Positions 45,813-56,000 of a stretch of DNA of 64,000 nt are shown in pieces (within the stretch, counting starts at the first letter, position 1; each line of letters starts with the position of its first letter). Both the position numbers and the translations under genes were made by a program. Under the pieces are notes generated by a model. It did not search any database. It was not told where the DNA came from and saw only the letters and a program-made list of their open reading frames with translations. The DNA is taken from NCBI RefSeq assembly GCF_024169925.1, contig NZ_JALJXF010000001.1, positions 89,501 through 153,500 of the forward strand. The letters are read 5' to 3'. This stretch comes from Methylorubrum extorquens (lineage in GTDB: Bacteria; Pseudomonadota; Alphaproteobacteria; Rhizobiales; Beijerinckiaceae).

Positions 45813-46125
45813 CGTTGTTTTCCTCCTAGGAACGGCCGAAGCCGGCCTGCTTATGGCAGAGCTTTTAGCCTTAGAACAGATATAGACTATGCCGGGCACG
45901 CGTCCAGCCGAGGCCGCTTCACGAAGACGCTTCCGATCCTTTCTGTGGCTGCATGGGTCGGCGGGAACCGCCGTGCGTCTCGGGAGACTTTCCGCTAGAA
46001 TGTGGGTCCGACATCGTCCGGGCGAACCTGAACTGCGGCGGCTGAAGCAGGGCTGAAGGCCCGCACGCCCCTGTGGATCGCCGGAACGAAGACGAACAAA
46101 CAAATCTCTGGAGGAGATGCCGGCC

Positions 46126-47559
46126 ATGTCGATCGCCTTCCCCGCGCCGGACGCGGATGTCGTCGCCCGCCGCGAGACGATCATCGAGGGGCTTTCCGCG
46201 CTGGTGGCGCCGGAGGCATTGGTGACGACGGAGGACGAGCGCCGCGCCTTCGAGACCGACGGGCTCACCGCCTACCGCAAGATGCCGCTCGCCGTGGTGC
46301 TGCCCTCGACGACGCGGGAGGTCTCGGCGGTGATGGCGTTCTGCCACGCCAACGGCGTCCGGGTGGTGCCGCGCGGCGCCGGCACGTCGCTGGCCGGCGG
46401 CGCCATCGCTCAGGAGGATGCGATCATCCTCGGGGTGGGCAAGATGACGCGCATCCTCGATCTCGATTTTTCCAACCGCACCGCGCGGGTCGAGGCCGGT
46501 ATCACCAACCTCGCGATCTCGGGAGCCGTGGCGCACGAGGGCTTCTTCTACGCCCCCGATCCCTCGAGCCAGCTCGCCTGCACCATCGCCGGCAACATCG
46601 CCATGAATTCCGGCGGTGCGCACTGCCTGAAATACGGTGTGACCACGAACAACCTCATGGGCGTGACGCTCGTGACCAACGACGGCACCGTGGTTGAACT
46701 CGGCGGCGAGCACCTCGATTCCGGCGGCTATGACCTGCTTGGCCTGATCTGCGGCTCGGAGGGCCAGCTCGGCATCGTCACCGAGGCGACTGTGCGCATC
46801 CTGCGGGCCGCGGAAGGCGCGCGCCCGGCGCTGGTCGGCTTCTCCTCGGTCGAGGATGCCGGCGCCTGCACCGCGGCGATCATCGCGGCGGGCATCATCC
46901 CCGTCGCGATCGAGTACATGGACCGCGAGGCGATCCTCATCACCGACGACTTCGCCAAGGCCGGCTACCCGCGCGACGCCGCCGCGATGCTCATCATCGA
47001 GGTCGAGGGCTCGGACGAGGAATGCTCGGACATGCTGGCCCGCATCGAGGCGATCGCCGCAGGGTTCAACCCGACCAGCATCCGTGTCTCGAAATCGGAG
47101 GCCGAATCCGCCGCGATCTGGAAGGGCCGCAAATCCGCCTTCGGCGCTACCGGGCGCATCTCCGACTACATCTGCATGGACGGCACGATCCCGACCGGCC
47201 AGCTCGGCCATGTGCTGGAGCGGATCGAGGCGATCTGCGCCGAGCAAGGCCTTCGCGTCGCCAACGTGTTCCATGCCGGCGACGGCAACCTGCACCCGCT
47301 GATCCTGTTCGACATCAACAAGCCCGGCGAGTTGCAGAAGGCGGAGGCTGCCGGCGATGCGATCCTCAAGCTCTGCGTCGAGGTCGGCGGCTGCCTCACC
47401 GGCGAGCACGGCGTCGGCATCGAGAAACGCGAACTGATGCGCTTCCAGTATACGCAGGAGGATCTCGAACAGCAGATGCGCGTGCGCAACGTGTTCGATC
47501 CGGCTTGGCTGATGAACCCGGCCAAGGTGTTCCCGCTCGAGGGCCGGATCGCGGCCTGA
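46126..47559 (+). CDS. glcD: FAD-linked oxidase, GlcD-type (glycolate/D-lactate oxidation)
   Basis: About 477 residues. The FAD-binding PCMH domain has RVVPRGAGTSLAGGAI and the MNSGGAHCLKYGVTTNN segment; the C-terminal domain has HAGDGNLHPLILFD and GEHGVGIEKREL. This is the GlcD subunit of glycolate oxidase, also similar to D-lactate dehydrogenases. The usual partners glcE and glcF do not follow. I start at ATG 46126, because GGAGG at 46110-46114 is too close to the ATG at 46117. The 313-base divergent gap before it (45813-46125) holds the promoters of this and the cytochrome gene, with no other feature seen. Confidence 0.9.
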   Translation: MSIAFPAPDADVVARRETIIEGLSALVAPEALVTTEDERRAFETDGLTAYRKMPLAVVLPSTTREVSAVMAFCHANGVRVVPRGAGTSLAGGAIAQEDAIILGVGKMTRILDLDFSNRTARVEAGITNLAISGAVAHEGFFYAPDPSSQLACTIAGNIAMNSGGAHCLKYGVTTNNLMGVTLVTNDGTVVELGGEHLDSGGYDLLGLICGSEGQLGIVTEATVRILRAAEGARPALVGFSSVEDAGACTAAIIAAGIIPVAIEYMDREAILITDDFAKAGYPRDAAAMLIIEVEGSDEECSDMLARIEAIAAGFNPTSIRVSKSEAESAAIWKGRKSAFGATGRISDYICMDGTIPTGQLGHVLERIEAICAEQGLRVANVFHAGDGNLHPLILFDINKPGELQKAEAAGDAILKLCVEVGGCLTGEHGVGIEKRELMRFQYTQEDLEQQMRVRNVFDPAWLMNPAKVFPLEGRIAA

Positions 47560-47664
47560 GCGGCAGGCGGAACGGATGCGGTCGCGGCCGGTTGGCGTCT
47601 CACCCCGTTCGCATCGGCCCATAGCGATCGCGCTGGGACGACGCGGCAACCAGAGGCTCACGTG

Positions 47665-47895
47665 ATGAAGCATCCGATTCTGACCGCTGCCGTCCTCGCT
47701 CTCGGCGTTGCCGCGCTCGCCGGCCCGGTCGAGGCCAAGGGCTGCCTCAAGGGCGCCGTCGTCGGCGGCGTGGCGGGCAGCATGGCCGGTCACGGTAAGG
47801 CCGGTGCCGCTGCCGGTTGCGCCGTCGGCCACCACGAGGCCAACAAGAAGGACAAGTCCGGCGGCCAGAGCCCGCAGCAGGGCTCAGCGAAGTAA
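47665..47895 (+). CDS. Small exported glycine-rich protein
   Basis: 76 residues from ATG 47665. A signal peptide (LTAAVLALGVAALAGPVEA) is followed by a Gly/Ala zipper (GAVVGGVAGSMAGHGKAGAA) with two cysteines, then a Lys/Gln/Ser-rich tail. Similar in design to the glycine-zipper lipoprotein at 25.9 kb but without the lipobox cysteine. Role unknown. Confidence 0.75.
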   Translation: MKHPILTAAVLALGVAALAGPVEAKGCLKGAVVGGVAGSMAGHGKAGAAAGCAVGHHEANKKDKSGGQSPQQGSAK

Positions 47896-47909
47896 GGCCG
47901 TCGTCCCCG

Positions 47910-48179
47910 GTGCCCCGCTACTTCTTCCACACCCGCATCGGCGCCGACGCCCTCACCGACGACGAGGGCGTCGAGCTGCGTGATCCCGATCAGGCTTGGC
48001 GTGTGGCGCGGGCGACGATCCGCGCCAGCCTGGAGGATGAGGGAAGCGACCCGCGGCTGATTACAGCGATTCTCGTTGTCACCGACGAGGCAGGGGAGGT
48101 CGTTCTGGAATTCCCCTTCGCCGAGGCGATCCCCGAACCGGGCGCCGAGCCCGAGCCGGGGGAGGGGACGCTGCACTGA
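47910..48179 (+). CDS. DUF6894-like small protein
   Basis: 89 residues from GTG 47910. Begins VPRYFFHTRIGADALTDDEG and continues with DQAWRVARATIRASL, the pattern of DUF6894 proteins that are abundant in Methylobacterium. The tail is Pro/Glu-rich. Function unknown. It starts 14 bases after the preceding gene. Confidence 0.8.
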   Translation: MPRYFFHTRIGADALTDDEGVELRDPDQAWRVARATIRASLEDEGSDPRLITAILVVTDEAGEVVLEFPFAEAIPEPGAEPEPGEGTLH

Positions 48180-48195
48180 GGGCAGGGCGGATGTT

Positions 48196-49044
48196 CTACC
48201 CCTCCGGCCCGAGCCGCTCACAGCGGAAGGCGCCGTAGCCGCTGCGGGCCAGCCGCTCGGCCAGGGCCGGCATGAACCGTTCCGCTTCCGCCGTCAGAGT
48301 CCAGGGCGGGTTGATGACCACGAGGCCGGTGCCGGTGAGGCGGGTCGGATCGTCGGGCCGCTCGATCATCAGGTCGAGGCGCAATGCAGGCCGTTCCAGC
48401 CCCGCATCTAGCGCCGCCGCCATGCGATCGACGCCGGAAACGTCCTTGATCGGATACCAGCCGATGTAGATCCCGGTCGGCCACTTCCGCGCGGCCTTCA
48501 GCAAGTGAGCGCCCAGCCGGTCGATCTCGCCGCGCTCCTCGTAGGGCGGGTCGATCAGTACGAGGCCCCGGCGCTCCGGCGGCGGGATCAGGGCGTTGAG
48601 CGCGGTCCAGCCGTCGAGATGCATCACCTTGGTGCGGGAATCGCTGGCGTAGCGCTGCGCCAGCGTCTGCGCGTCGGCCGGGTGCAGCTCGACGAACACG
48701 CCCTTGTCGCCGGCCCGCAGGGCTTCGCGGATGATTGCGGGTGAGCCGGGATAGGTGGTGGCCCCGAAGCGCGCCCGCACGGCAGCCACCGCCTCCCGGT
48801 AGGGCGCGAGCAGGGCCTCGACTTCGGGGGCGAACGGCACGTCGAGCCGGCCGAAGCCATCGTGCCACTCGCCCGTGCGCCCAGCTTCCTCCGCCGTGAG
48901 ATCGTAGACGCCGAGGCCCGCATGGGTATCGATCGCGCGAAACGGTTTGTCCTTGGCGCCGAGATGGACGAGCACGCGGGTCAGCACGAGGTGCTTGAGC
49001 ACATCCGCGAAATTGCCGGCGTGGAAGGCGTGACGGTAGTTCAG
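48196..49044 (-). CDS. rlmJ: 23S rRNA A2030-N6 methyltransferase RlmJ, start codon uncertain
   Basis: Methylates adenine 2030 of 23S rRNA. Conserved parts include FADVLKHLVLTRV, DTHAGLGVYDL, VELHPADAQTLA and the catalytic DPPYEERGEID. The conserved family start (NYRHAFHAGNFADVLKH) is coded in frame from 49041 downward, but the codon before it is CTG at 49042-49044, not ATG. The nearest ATG (49050 region) is out of frame by two bases and runs into TGA. Either CTG is the start, translation begins at the weaker GTG 49000-49002, or two bases are extra here. The rest of the frame is intact. Confidence 0.88.
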   Translation of the reverse strand: MNYRHAFHAGNFADVLKHLVLTRVLVHLGAKDKPFRAIDTHAGLGVYDLTAEEAGRTGEWHDGFGRLDVPFAPEVEALLAPYREAVAAVRARFGATTYPGSPAIIREALRAGDKGVFVELHPADAQTLAQRYASDSRTKVMHLDGWTALNALIPPPERRGLVLIDPPYEERGEIDRLGAHLLKAARKWPTGIYIGWYPIKDVSGVDRMAAALDAGLERPALRLDLMIERPDDPTRLTGTGLVVINPPWTLTAEAERFMPALAERLARSGYGAFRCERLGPEG

Positions 49045-49098
49045 GGCATGGTCCCCACTGCGTGAGGCTTGGCGCTTACCAGGAAAGCCGTGCGCGCG

Positions 49099-49770
49099 TC
49101 ACCGCGCCGCGTCGACCGATACCTCGCCCGCCCGGCAGTTCTGGCGCGCCACTTCGGGGCAGGGGGTGAAACCGCGCAGATCCTTCGAGAAGCAGATCCG
49201 CACCTCCTGCAACTGCCCGCGGCGGCAGGTCACCGACATCATGTCCGGGCGCAGACCCTTGTTGGCCGTCACGAATTGCCGGGCGATCTCGATCGGGGCG
49301 GCCCGCAGGCTCGCCTCCGGCTTCGTGAAGGTCTCGGGGATCGTCACCGCCTCGCGGGCTGTCTTGACCGCCTTGAAGTAGGCGAGCGGATCGAGGCCGG
49401 AGCAGGTGCCGTGGGTGCGCCACTCATGACGGGCCAGCCCCTCGCTCGGCATGATCTCGCCCGCAGCCTCGACCGCGTTGCGGGTCAACGGCCGCTCCAC
49501 GGCCGAGCAGTTCGAGGGATAGCCACGCTCGAATTGCGGCCACAGCCCGTGCACCACGAAGCCGAGTCCGCGGCCTGGCGCGCATTGCCCGTTGCGGTCA
49601 CGGCGCGCACCCTCGCCGTCGCAATAGGTCGGCGACCACGACAGCGACAGCACGTAGAAGTCGAAGCGGCCGGGCTCAGCCCCGCGGCGAAACCCGCCGA
49701 AATCCTGCGCGCCCGCACCGGAGGCCAGGGTCAGCCCGAGGGCCAGGGCAGCGAGGCGGCGGAGAGGCAT
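49099..49770 (-). CDS. Secreted ribonuclease T2 family protein
   Basis: 223 residues. A signal peptide ends near ASGAGAQ. Both catalytic segments of the RNase T2 family are present: CAS I in FVVHGLWPQF and CAS II in HEWRTHGTCSG, each with its histidine and the supporting Glu. Several cysteines could form disulfides. It should cut RNA in the periplasm or outside the cell. Next to a secreted unknown of the same orientation. Confidence 0.93.
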   Translation of the reverse strand: MPLRRLAALALGLTLASGAGAQDFGGFRRGAEPGRFDFYVLSLSWSPTYCDGEGARRDRNGQCAPGRGLGFVVHGLWPQFERGYPSNCSAVERPLTRNAVEAAGEIMPSEGLARHEWRTHGTCSGLDPLAYFKAVKTAREAVTIPETFTKPEASLRAAPIEIARQFVTANKGLRPDMMSVTCRRGQLQEVRICFSKDLRGFTPCPEVARQNCRAGEVSVDAAR

Positions 49771-49869
49771 GGACGGGACTCGCAGGCGGCGGGACGCCTC
49801 AGGACGATGCCGGGCGCGGCCTGCAAGTCAAGCTTGCATCCGCGCGCGGGGATCGCTGTCCCGTCCCTA

Positions 49870-50337
49870 TCAGGGCCGCGCCATCCGGCAGGCGGTGGCG
49901 TAAGCATAGGCGTTGTTGCGGTCGAGGCCATGGACGCAGAAATCGATACCCCAGGTCGAGCCGATGATGCCGAGGCTCTCGCGCACCGAGTAATCGACCT
50001 TGCGTCGCACCCCGTCCGAGGTGGTGGCAAGCGCCGAGCAGTAGCGGCGCGGGATGAAGTCGACGCCGTAGGGGCGCCACGCGGTGCGCTCGATCCGCTC
50101 GTAGGAGAGGATCGTCAGCGACGAGTTCCAGAACTTCGCCTCCTTCTCGGCGAACTGGGTCGAGACCTTCTCCAGAACGTCGGCGTCCTGGCAGCCGGGA
50201 ATGTCGGCATCGTAGGGGAAGGTCTGCTCCTCGGCCGGCGAGATCTCCTCGCGGCCGGAGCGGGCGAGCGCCGGCAGCACGGACGAGGCCGTGACGAGGC
50301 CGAGCGCCAGGACGGCGAGGGGAAGGTTCGGGCGCAT
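49870..50337 (-). CDS. Secreted hypothetical protein, 155 residues
   Basis: From ATG 50335-50337. A signal peptide (LPLAVLALGLVTASSVLPALA) precedes a mature part with a CQDADVLEKVSTQFAEKEAKF helix, then TAWRPYGVDFIPRRYC and GIDFCVHGLDRNNAYAY. The aromatic, Cys-containing segments suggest a compact folded periplasmic domain. No family function recognised. Confidence 0.82.
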   Translation of the reverse strand: MRPNLPLAVLALGLVTASSVLPALARSGREEISPAEEQTFPYDADIPGCQDADVLEKVSTQFAEKEAKFWNSSLTILSYERIERTAWRPYGVDFIPRRYCSALATTSDGVRRKVDYSVRESLGIIGSTWGIDFCVHGLDRNNAYAYATACRMARP

Positions 50338-50516
50338 GCCGCTCAGATCCGCCAGTTGAGGGTGCCGCGGCGCGACGCAGGCCCTTAAGGGCTTGGCGCA
50401 GCGGGCACCGGATGGGCGAAAGACGATGCGCCGCGCTCGGCTCAAGTCAAGCTTCGACCGGGCGCGGGCGCCGCTTTTGGTCCGGGCTGGGGTGCGCCGG
50501 GCACACCCCGGACGGA

Positions 50517-51506
50517 TTAATAGATCGGCTCGTCCGAGGCGTGATCCGAGGCGTGGGGCGCAGCCAGCGACAGCGGCGCATAGGCCGCGTCATGCGCCGG
50601 AACCGGGGAGCGGGGCCGGCTCGGAGCGGGCGCTGCGGCATAGGCCGTGGGCGCCGGGGCGGCCGGCGCGCGGGCGACGCGCGTGCCGGTCGTGCGCGAA
50701 GAGGTCGGCGCGACGCCGTAGGGATCGTCCTCCTCGACGTCGATCGGGGCCTGGCTCGGGGCGGTCTGCCGCGCGGGCGGGCGCGGCGAGGCCAAGGGCC
50801 GGGGCGAGCCGTCGGCGAGGTTGAGCTGCGACTCGAACTTGAGCAGCGGCTTGCAGATGCGCTTCAGGCCGCGCGGATCGTGCATCGCCAGATCGACGTG
50901 GATGTGGTCGTAGTGGAACACGTTGGAACCCGGCGCCAGGACGGTCGAGAATCGGGCGCAGGCTCCGACGAAGACTTCGCGCAGAAACGCCTGCTCGGCC
51001 TCGGTGCCGCGCCAGCCGCCCTTGACGGTGATGACGTGCCCGTCGGCGAGGGTGAAGGACATGATGTCGAGGGCGTTGCCGAAGGAATGCTCCGAGAGCT
51101 TGGCACCGGCTTGGTTGTTGCGGCCGCGGCAGGAATAGGTGCCGGCGTTGATCTCGGCGACGGCCACCCCGAAATACAGGTTGGCGGCGGGCTGGATCGT
51201 GTCGGCGAGCCACGCCTCGGCCTCGGCGAGCGCCGGGCAGGCCAGCGTCATCCGCTGCTTGAGCGCCACCGTGCCGCCGCCGAGCCGGGTGACCTTGAAT
51301 GGCTGCTGCATGCCGCAGGGGCCGGGGCCGTCGATCTCCTTGGCCAGCGAGACATAGGCCGTCGGCTGCACGAGCTTGCGCGCGATGCACATCTGTTCGG
51401 CTTGGTCACGCCATGCCTCCCGGCGCTCGAACCGGTTGATCGCACAGCCCGTGAGCCCCGCGCCGAACAGCACCAGGGCCGAGAACGCTAACGCTTTACG
51501 CCACAT
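50517..51506 (-). CDS. Extensin-like domain lipoprotein
   Basis: 329 residues. The signal peptide ends LTGC, a lipobox. The extensin-like C-terminal domain found in many alphaproteobacteria follows, with SEHSFGNALDIMSFTLADG and HYDHIHVDLAMHD; the His/Asp pattern resembles LAS-type zinc peptidases, so a peptidoglycan role is possible (inference). The last about 110 residues are Ala/Pro-rich and disordered. Confidence 0.88.
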   Translation of the reverse strand: MWRKALAFSALVLFGAGLTGCAINRFERREAWRDQAEQMCIARKLVQPTAYVSLAKEIDGPGPCGMQQPFKVTRLGGGTVALKQRMTLACPALAEAEAWLADTIQPAANLYFGVAVAEINAGTYSCRGRNNQAGAKLSEHSFGNALDIMSFTLADGHVITVKGGWRGTEAEQAFLREVFVGACARFSTVLAPGSNVFHYDHIHVDLAMHDPRGLKRICKPLLKFESQLNLADGSPRPLASPRPPARQTAPSQAPIDVEEDDPYGVAPTSSRTTGTRVARAPAAPAPTAYAAAPAPSRPRSPVPAHDAAYAPLSLAAPHASDHASDEPIY

Positions 51507-51618
51507 GGACGCGACGATGCGCAGCGTCCCGTAAACGAGCCGCTAACGATGCGCGATCGGATCCGCTCCCATGTGGAGCGGTGTTGACAGATTCGACCCA
51601 GCCCCCGACTCGGATGGC

Positions 51619-52851
51619 ATGATTTCGCTTCTCGACATCCGCGCCCGTGTCGCCGCCGGCGCCCTCTCGGCGGCGGACGCGATCCGAACGGCGCGCGAGC
51701 GGATCGCCGAACGCGACCCCGCCATCGGCGCCGTGCTCCGCACCGCCCCCGAGGCAACGGTGCGTGAGAGCGGGCCGCTCGCCGGCATCGCGGTGGGGAT
51801 CAAGGACATCATCGACACCGCCGACATGGCGACCGAGTCCGGTTCGGAGATCTATGCCGGCTGGCGGCCGCGGGCCGACGCGGCGATCGTCTCGCGGCTG
51901 CGCGCACTCGGCGCCGTGCCGCTCGCCAAGACCGCGACCACGGCCTTTGCCGGCCTCGACCCCGCCGCCACCGTGAACCCACGCGATCCCGGCCATACAC
52001 CCGGCGGCTCCTCTTCGGGCTCGGCCGCGGCGGTCGCCGCCGGGATGCTGCCCCTGGCGCTCGGCACCCAGACCGGCGGCTCGGTGATCCGTCCGGCGGC
52101 CTTCTGTGGGATCGCGGCGATCAAGCCCTCGTTCCGGCTGCTGCCGACGGTGGGCGTTAAGACCTTCTCCTGGGCGCTCGACACGGTCGGCCTGTTCGGC
52201 GCCTCCGTCGCCGACATCGCCCACGCGCTCGCGCTGATCGCGGACCGGCCGGGCATCGAGGCATCCGCACCCGAGCGCCCGCGCCTCGCCCTCTGCCTCC
52301 AGGATTTCGCGGGGAGCGCCGACGCCGACGCGCTTGCGGCGCTCGATCGTGCGGCCCGCGCCGCCGAACGGGCCGGCGCGGTTGTGCACGACCTCGTCCT
52401 GCCGGAACCCTTCGCGCGCGCCTGGGCCGCGCACCCGACGGTGCAGGATTACGAGGCGCGCCAAGCGCTCGCCTGGGAATATGCCGAGCATCGGGACGCC
52501 CTGCCGCCGGTGCTGCGCGGCCAACTCGACCGGGCGCAGGACCTGAGTGCTGCCGATTACGACGCCGCCCGCCGCGAGGCGCATCGGGCGCGCCGCCAAC
52601 TCAAGGAGCTGTTTTCGGATGTCGATGCGATCCTGACGGTGTCCAGCGTCGGCCGCGCCCCGAAGGGGCTCAGCTCGACCGGGGATGCGCGCTTCAACCG
52701 CCTCTGGACGCTGATGGGCGTGCCCTGCGTGACCGTTCCGGTGCCGGGCGACGGCCTGCCGCTCGGCGTGCAGGTGATCGCCCGCTTCGGCGACGACGGA
52801 CGGGCGCTCGCCATCGCGCGGATGATCGAAGGGGCGCTGGCGCGGGCATAG
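51619..52851 (+). CDS. Amidase signature family hydrolase
   Basis: 410 residues from ATG 51619 (an in-frame ATG at 51571 adds 16 residues). The catalytic Lys is in AVGIKDIIDTA, the cis-Ser in TPGGSSSGSAAAVAAG and the nucleophile Ser in TQTGGSVIRPAAFCG. Related to GatA but standing alone and shorter, so a small-molecule amidase is more likely than Glu-tRNA amidotransferase. Its stop TAG is followed by AGCATCG, the ten-base edge of the repeat family, and a full short copy lies 63 bases later. Confidence 0.92.
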   Translation: MISLLDIRARVAAGALSAADAIRTARERIAERDPAIGAVLRTAPEATVRESGPLAGIAVGIKDIIDTADMATESGSEIYAGWRPRADAAIVSRLRALGAVPLAKTATTAFAGLDPAATVNPRDPGHTPGGSSSGSAAAVAAGMLPLALGTQTGGSVIRPAAFCGIAAIKPSFRLLPTVGVKTFSWALDTVGLFGASVADIAHALALIADRPGIEASAPERPRLALCLQDFAGSADADALAALDRAARAAERAGAVVHDLVLPEPFARAWAAHPTVQDYEARQALAWEYAEHRDALPPVLRGQLDRAQDLSAADYDAARREAHRARRQLKELFSDVDAILTVSSVGRAPKGLSSTGDARFNRLWTLMGVPCVTVPVPGDGLPLGVQVIARFGDDGRALAIARMIEGALARA

Positions 52852-52913
52852 AGCATCGCGCCCCAGGGGCTTTGTTCTGCTGCGCTCAAGACTGAACGGA
52901 AAGCAGGGCCTCG

Positions 52914-52970
52914 CTAGAGCATCATCTTTTTCCGAAAGCCGGCGGCCACCGTTCGGGACGATGCTCTAGG
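52914..52970. repeat. Palindromic repeat, short form (copy E)
   Basis: CTAGAGCATCATCTTTTTCC, GAAAGCCGGCGGCC and TTCGGGACGATGCTCTAG. Read on the minus strand it aligns with module 1, but with an outer AGAGCATC/GATGCTCT pair at both ends and CTAG at both edges. Lies between the converging amidase and kinase genes. Confidence 0.85.
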
Positions 52971-53064
52971 GCCGTATCCGATCCCATTGCATCGGGCCGG
53001 CGTCTCTCGGTCGTTGTTGTCACGCGCATTCTTTCGCCGAGCAGCCACTTCGTCGCGACGCGCC

Positions 53065-56000
53065 CTACCCGGACTCGGTCCCACGCCGCGTCGCCTTGCG
53101 CCGTTCCGTGAGCGGCAGGTCGATGGAGCAGTGTAGACCGGTCTCACTCAGTTCGTAGCGTGTGCGCGCGTCGAGGGCGTAGGGCAGCGCTTTCTCGATC
53201 AGCTCGCGCCCGTAGCCACGCCGTTGCGCGGCGCCCTCGTCCTGCAGTCGCTCGACCTCCGTCTCGCTCCAATGCAGGGCAAGCCGCATCCGGTCGTCCT
53301 CGGTATAGGTGCGCCACGTCACGCTCAGCCACCCCGTGTCTCCGGCGAGCGCGCCGTATTTACGGGCGTTGGTGGCGAGTTCGTGAAGGGCCAGCGCGAA
53401 GGTCTGCACCGTCGCCTTGCGCAGCCGCACGGATGGGCCGTCGAGATAGATGCGGTCGGACGCCTCCCAGGCGCCGAGGGCGTCGAGTTCCGTGACGATG
53501 AGCGCGTGCAGGGTGATCGGCTCGATGGTGGAGCGGGAGAGAAGGCCCTGTACCCGCGAGAGCACCGCGAGCCGGTCGTAGAACCGCGCGCGGAACGTCG
53601 TCATGGAGTCGCTTCGGGCCATGGTCTGCTCGGCCAGCGAGCGCACCACCGTGATGAGGTTACGCGTGCGGTGCTGCAACTCGGCCACCATCACGCCCTG
53701 CTGCTCCTGCAGCTGCCGCAGGTCGTCGATGTCGGTGGAGGTGCCCAGCCACTCGATGATGTCGTTTCCCTCGCGCAGCGGCAGGGCGCGCGACTGGAAC
53801 CAGCGGTAGCGGCCCTCGGGGGCGTGACGGATTCGGTAATCGACGGCCAGCACCTCGGCCGCTGCGGCTCCGCTCCAGGCACCTTGAGCCCGGTCGCGAT
53901 CCTCGGGGTGGACCGCGTCGAGCCACCCGAAGCTGTGGCTCTCGGCCTCGCTCTGGCCGGTATAGCGGCACCATTGCGGGCTCGCCCAGCTCCACGCGCC
54001 GCCGTCGCCCGCTCGCCAGACGAGTTGGGGAATGCCTTCGACCAGAGCGCGCTGCCGGGCTTCGCTCGTGCGCAGCTCCGTTTCGGCCTGCGCCCGCTCG
54101 GCCGCCTCCCAGGTCCGCGCGGCCACCTCCTCGATCAGGGTCGTCTCGGAGCGCGTCCAGGTGCGGGGCTCGGGATGGGTCAGGTAGAGGACGGTGCGGA
54201 TTTGGTCGTCGCGGACCAGCGGCACCGCCACGAAGCTGCCGACGGCGCCCTTTCGCCAAACGCCGGGCGCCGCAACGGCCGCGGCATCGTCCACGATGAC
54301 CGTCTCGCCGCTCCGGAGCCGCTCGAGAACCACCCGGCCGAAGGCCGTGATGGGCAGGGGGCCGAGCCGGGCCTCGGTCGGGGCGTGATAGCCGACCTGC
54401 CGCTCGACCCGCTCACCGTCCGCGGAGAGGCGCGCGTAGCCGACCCGTCCGACGCCCAGATGGCGCCCCAGCGCCTCGACCACGGTGTGAAGGGCGGCCT
54501 GCGGGTCGGTCTGGTCCTGAAGCCGGTCGGCGAGGTCGAGAAGGAAGGCCTGCCGTGCCTCCTCCGCCCGTAGGTTCTCGGCGGCAAGATGCTGGTCGTG
54601 GATGTCCGTGGCGGCGCCGATCCAGCGCGTGATCCGCCCTTCCGCGTCCCGCGCCGGGGCGTGGCGGATCAGGAACCATCGAAAAGGGCCGTCGCGGCGG
54701 CGGATGCGCTGCTGTCGCTCCACCGGCCGGCCGGTGGCGAAGGCTTCGGTGAAGATGCGCTTCGTCTCCGCCCGCTCGTCGGGGGGGATGGTGGCCAGCC
54801 AACCGCCGTTCTGGACCTTCTCCTGAGCCTGGCCGGTATAGTCGCCCCATTGCTGGTTCACGACGACGACCTTGCCCTCGGGATCGCAGTTCCAGAGCAG
54901 GCTCGGTACGAGTTCGGCGAGGGTCCGGAAGCGCCCCTCGCTCTCGCGCAGGGTGTCGGCGGTCCGCTTGCTCAGCAGGGCCTGGAGAATGGCCGGGGCG
55001 AGGGCCTCGGCGGCTTCGAGATCCTCCGACCGGTATCCGCCCGCGCGGTTGCCGAGCCCGATCATTCCGATGGTCTGTCCGTTCCGCTTCAGCGGGACGC
55101 CGAGAAAGGCCCTCAAACGCGGGTGGCCGGTCGGTGTCCCGATCCGGTCCGGGTGCGAGCCGGGATCGTTGGCGATGAGGCTTTTGCCGTCGCGTAGCAC
55201 GCGGCCGTAGAGGCCGTGGATCTTGAGCCCTTTCGGGCCGACGCCCTTGGGAAAAGCGGGGTCGTCCATCGCGAAATGCTGCCAGCCGCGATCGCTGATG
55301 GAGAGTTCGTTGAACCGGTCGTTTGCGTGGTCGACCTCTCCCATGAAGCTGAAGGCGCTCTGCGTCACATCCTCGGCGACCGCGAGGCAGACGCGGCCGA
55401 GTTCCTCCTCCGTGGGGGCGGTCAGCGCCTCACGGAAGATGCGGTTGATCCCTTCGAGCACCGCGTTCTTGCGCCGGATGTCCGCTTCCGCCCGGCCGCG
55501 CTCGACCGCGGACCAGATCCGCTCGGCCACCTCACGCAGCAAGCCGACGTCGGCCTCCGCCCACGGCCGCGGAGTCGAGTGAGTGACGCAGAGCGCGCCG
55601 ACGAGGCTGCCGTTCTTGATGAGCGGTGCGCCCATGCAGGCGGCGATGCTAAGGGCAGCGAGGGCGACGCGGCCGGCGACCGGGATCTGGGCCGAACTCT
55701 GCGTGTCGGCCACGACGTGGCACTCGCCTCGGCGAAGAATATCGACAGACCACGCGAAGTCCGCGACCCGGTGCTCGCCGGCGATCGAGAATGCGTCGCC
55801 GCGAGCGTGGTCCCATGCGATGCGGGCGATTCCGGCGGCTTCGTCAATGGCGACGTAGTAGCACCGGTCCACATCCAGCCGCTCACCCACGAGCCGGCAT
55901 GCCGCGCTCTGGATCGCTTCCGGATCGGAAAGCGTGCGCACCGCATCGCTCAACGCCAGGAGGAAGGCCTGCCGCTCCTCGCGATCGCGCAGGGCCGTCT

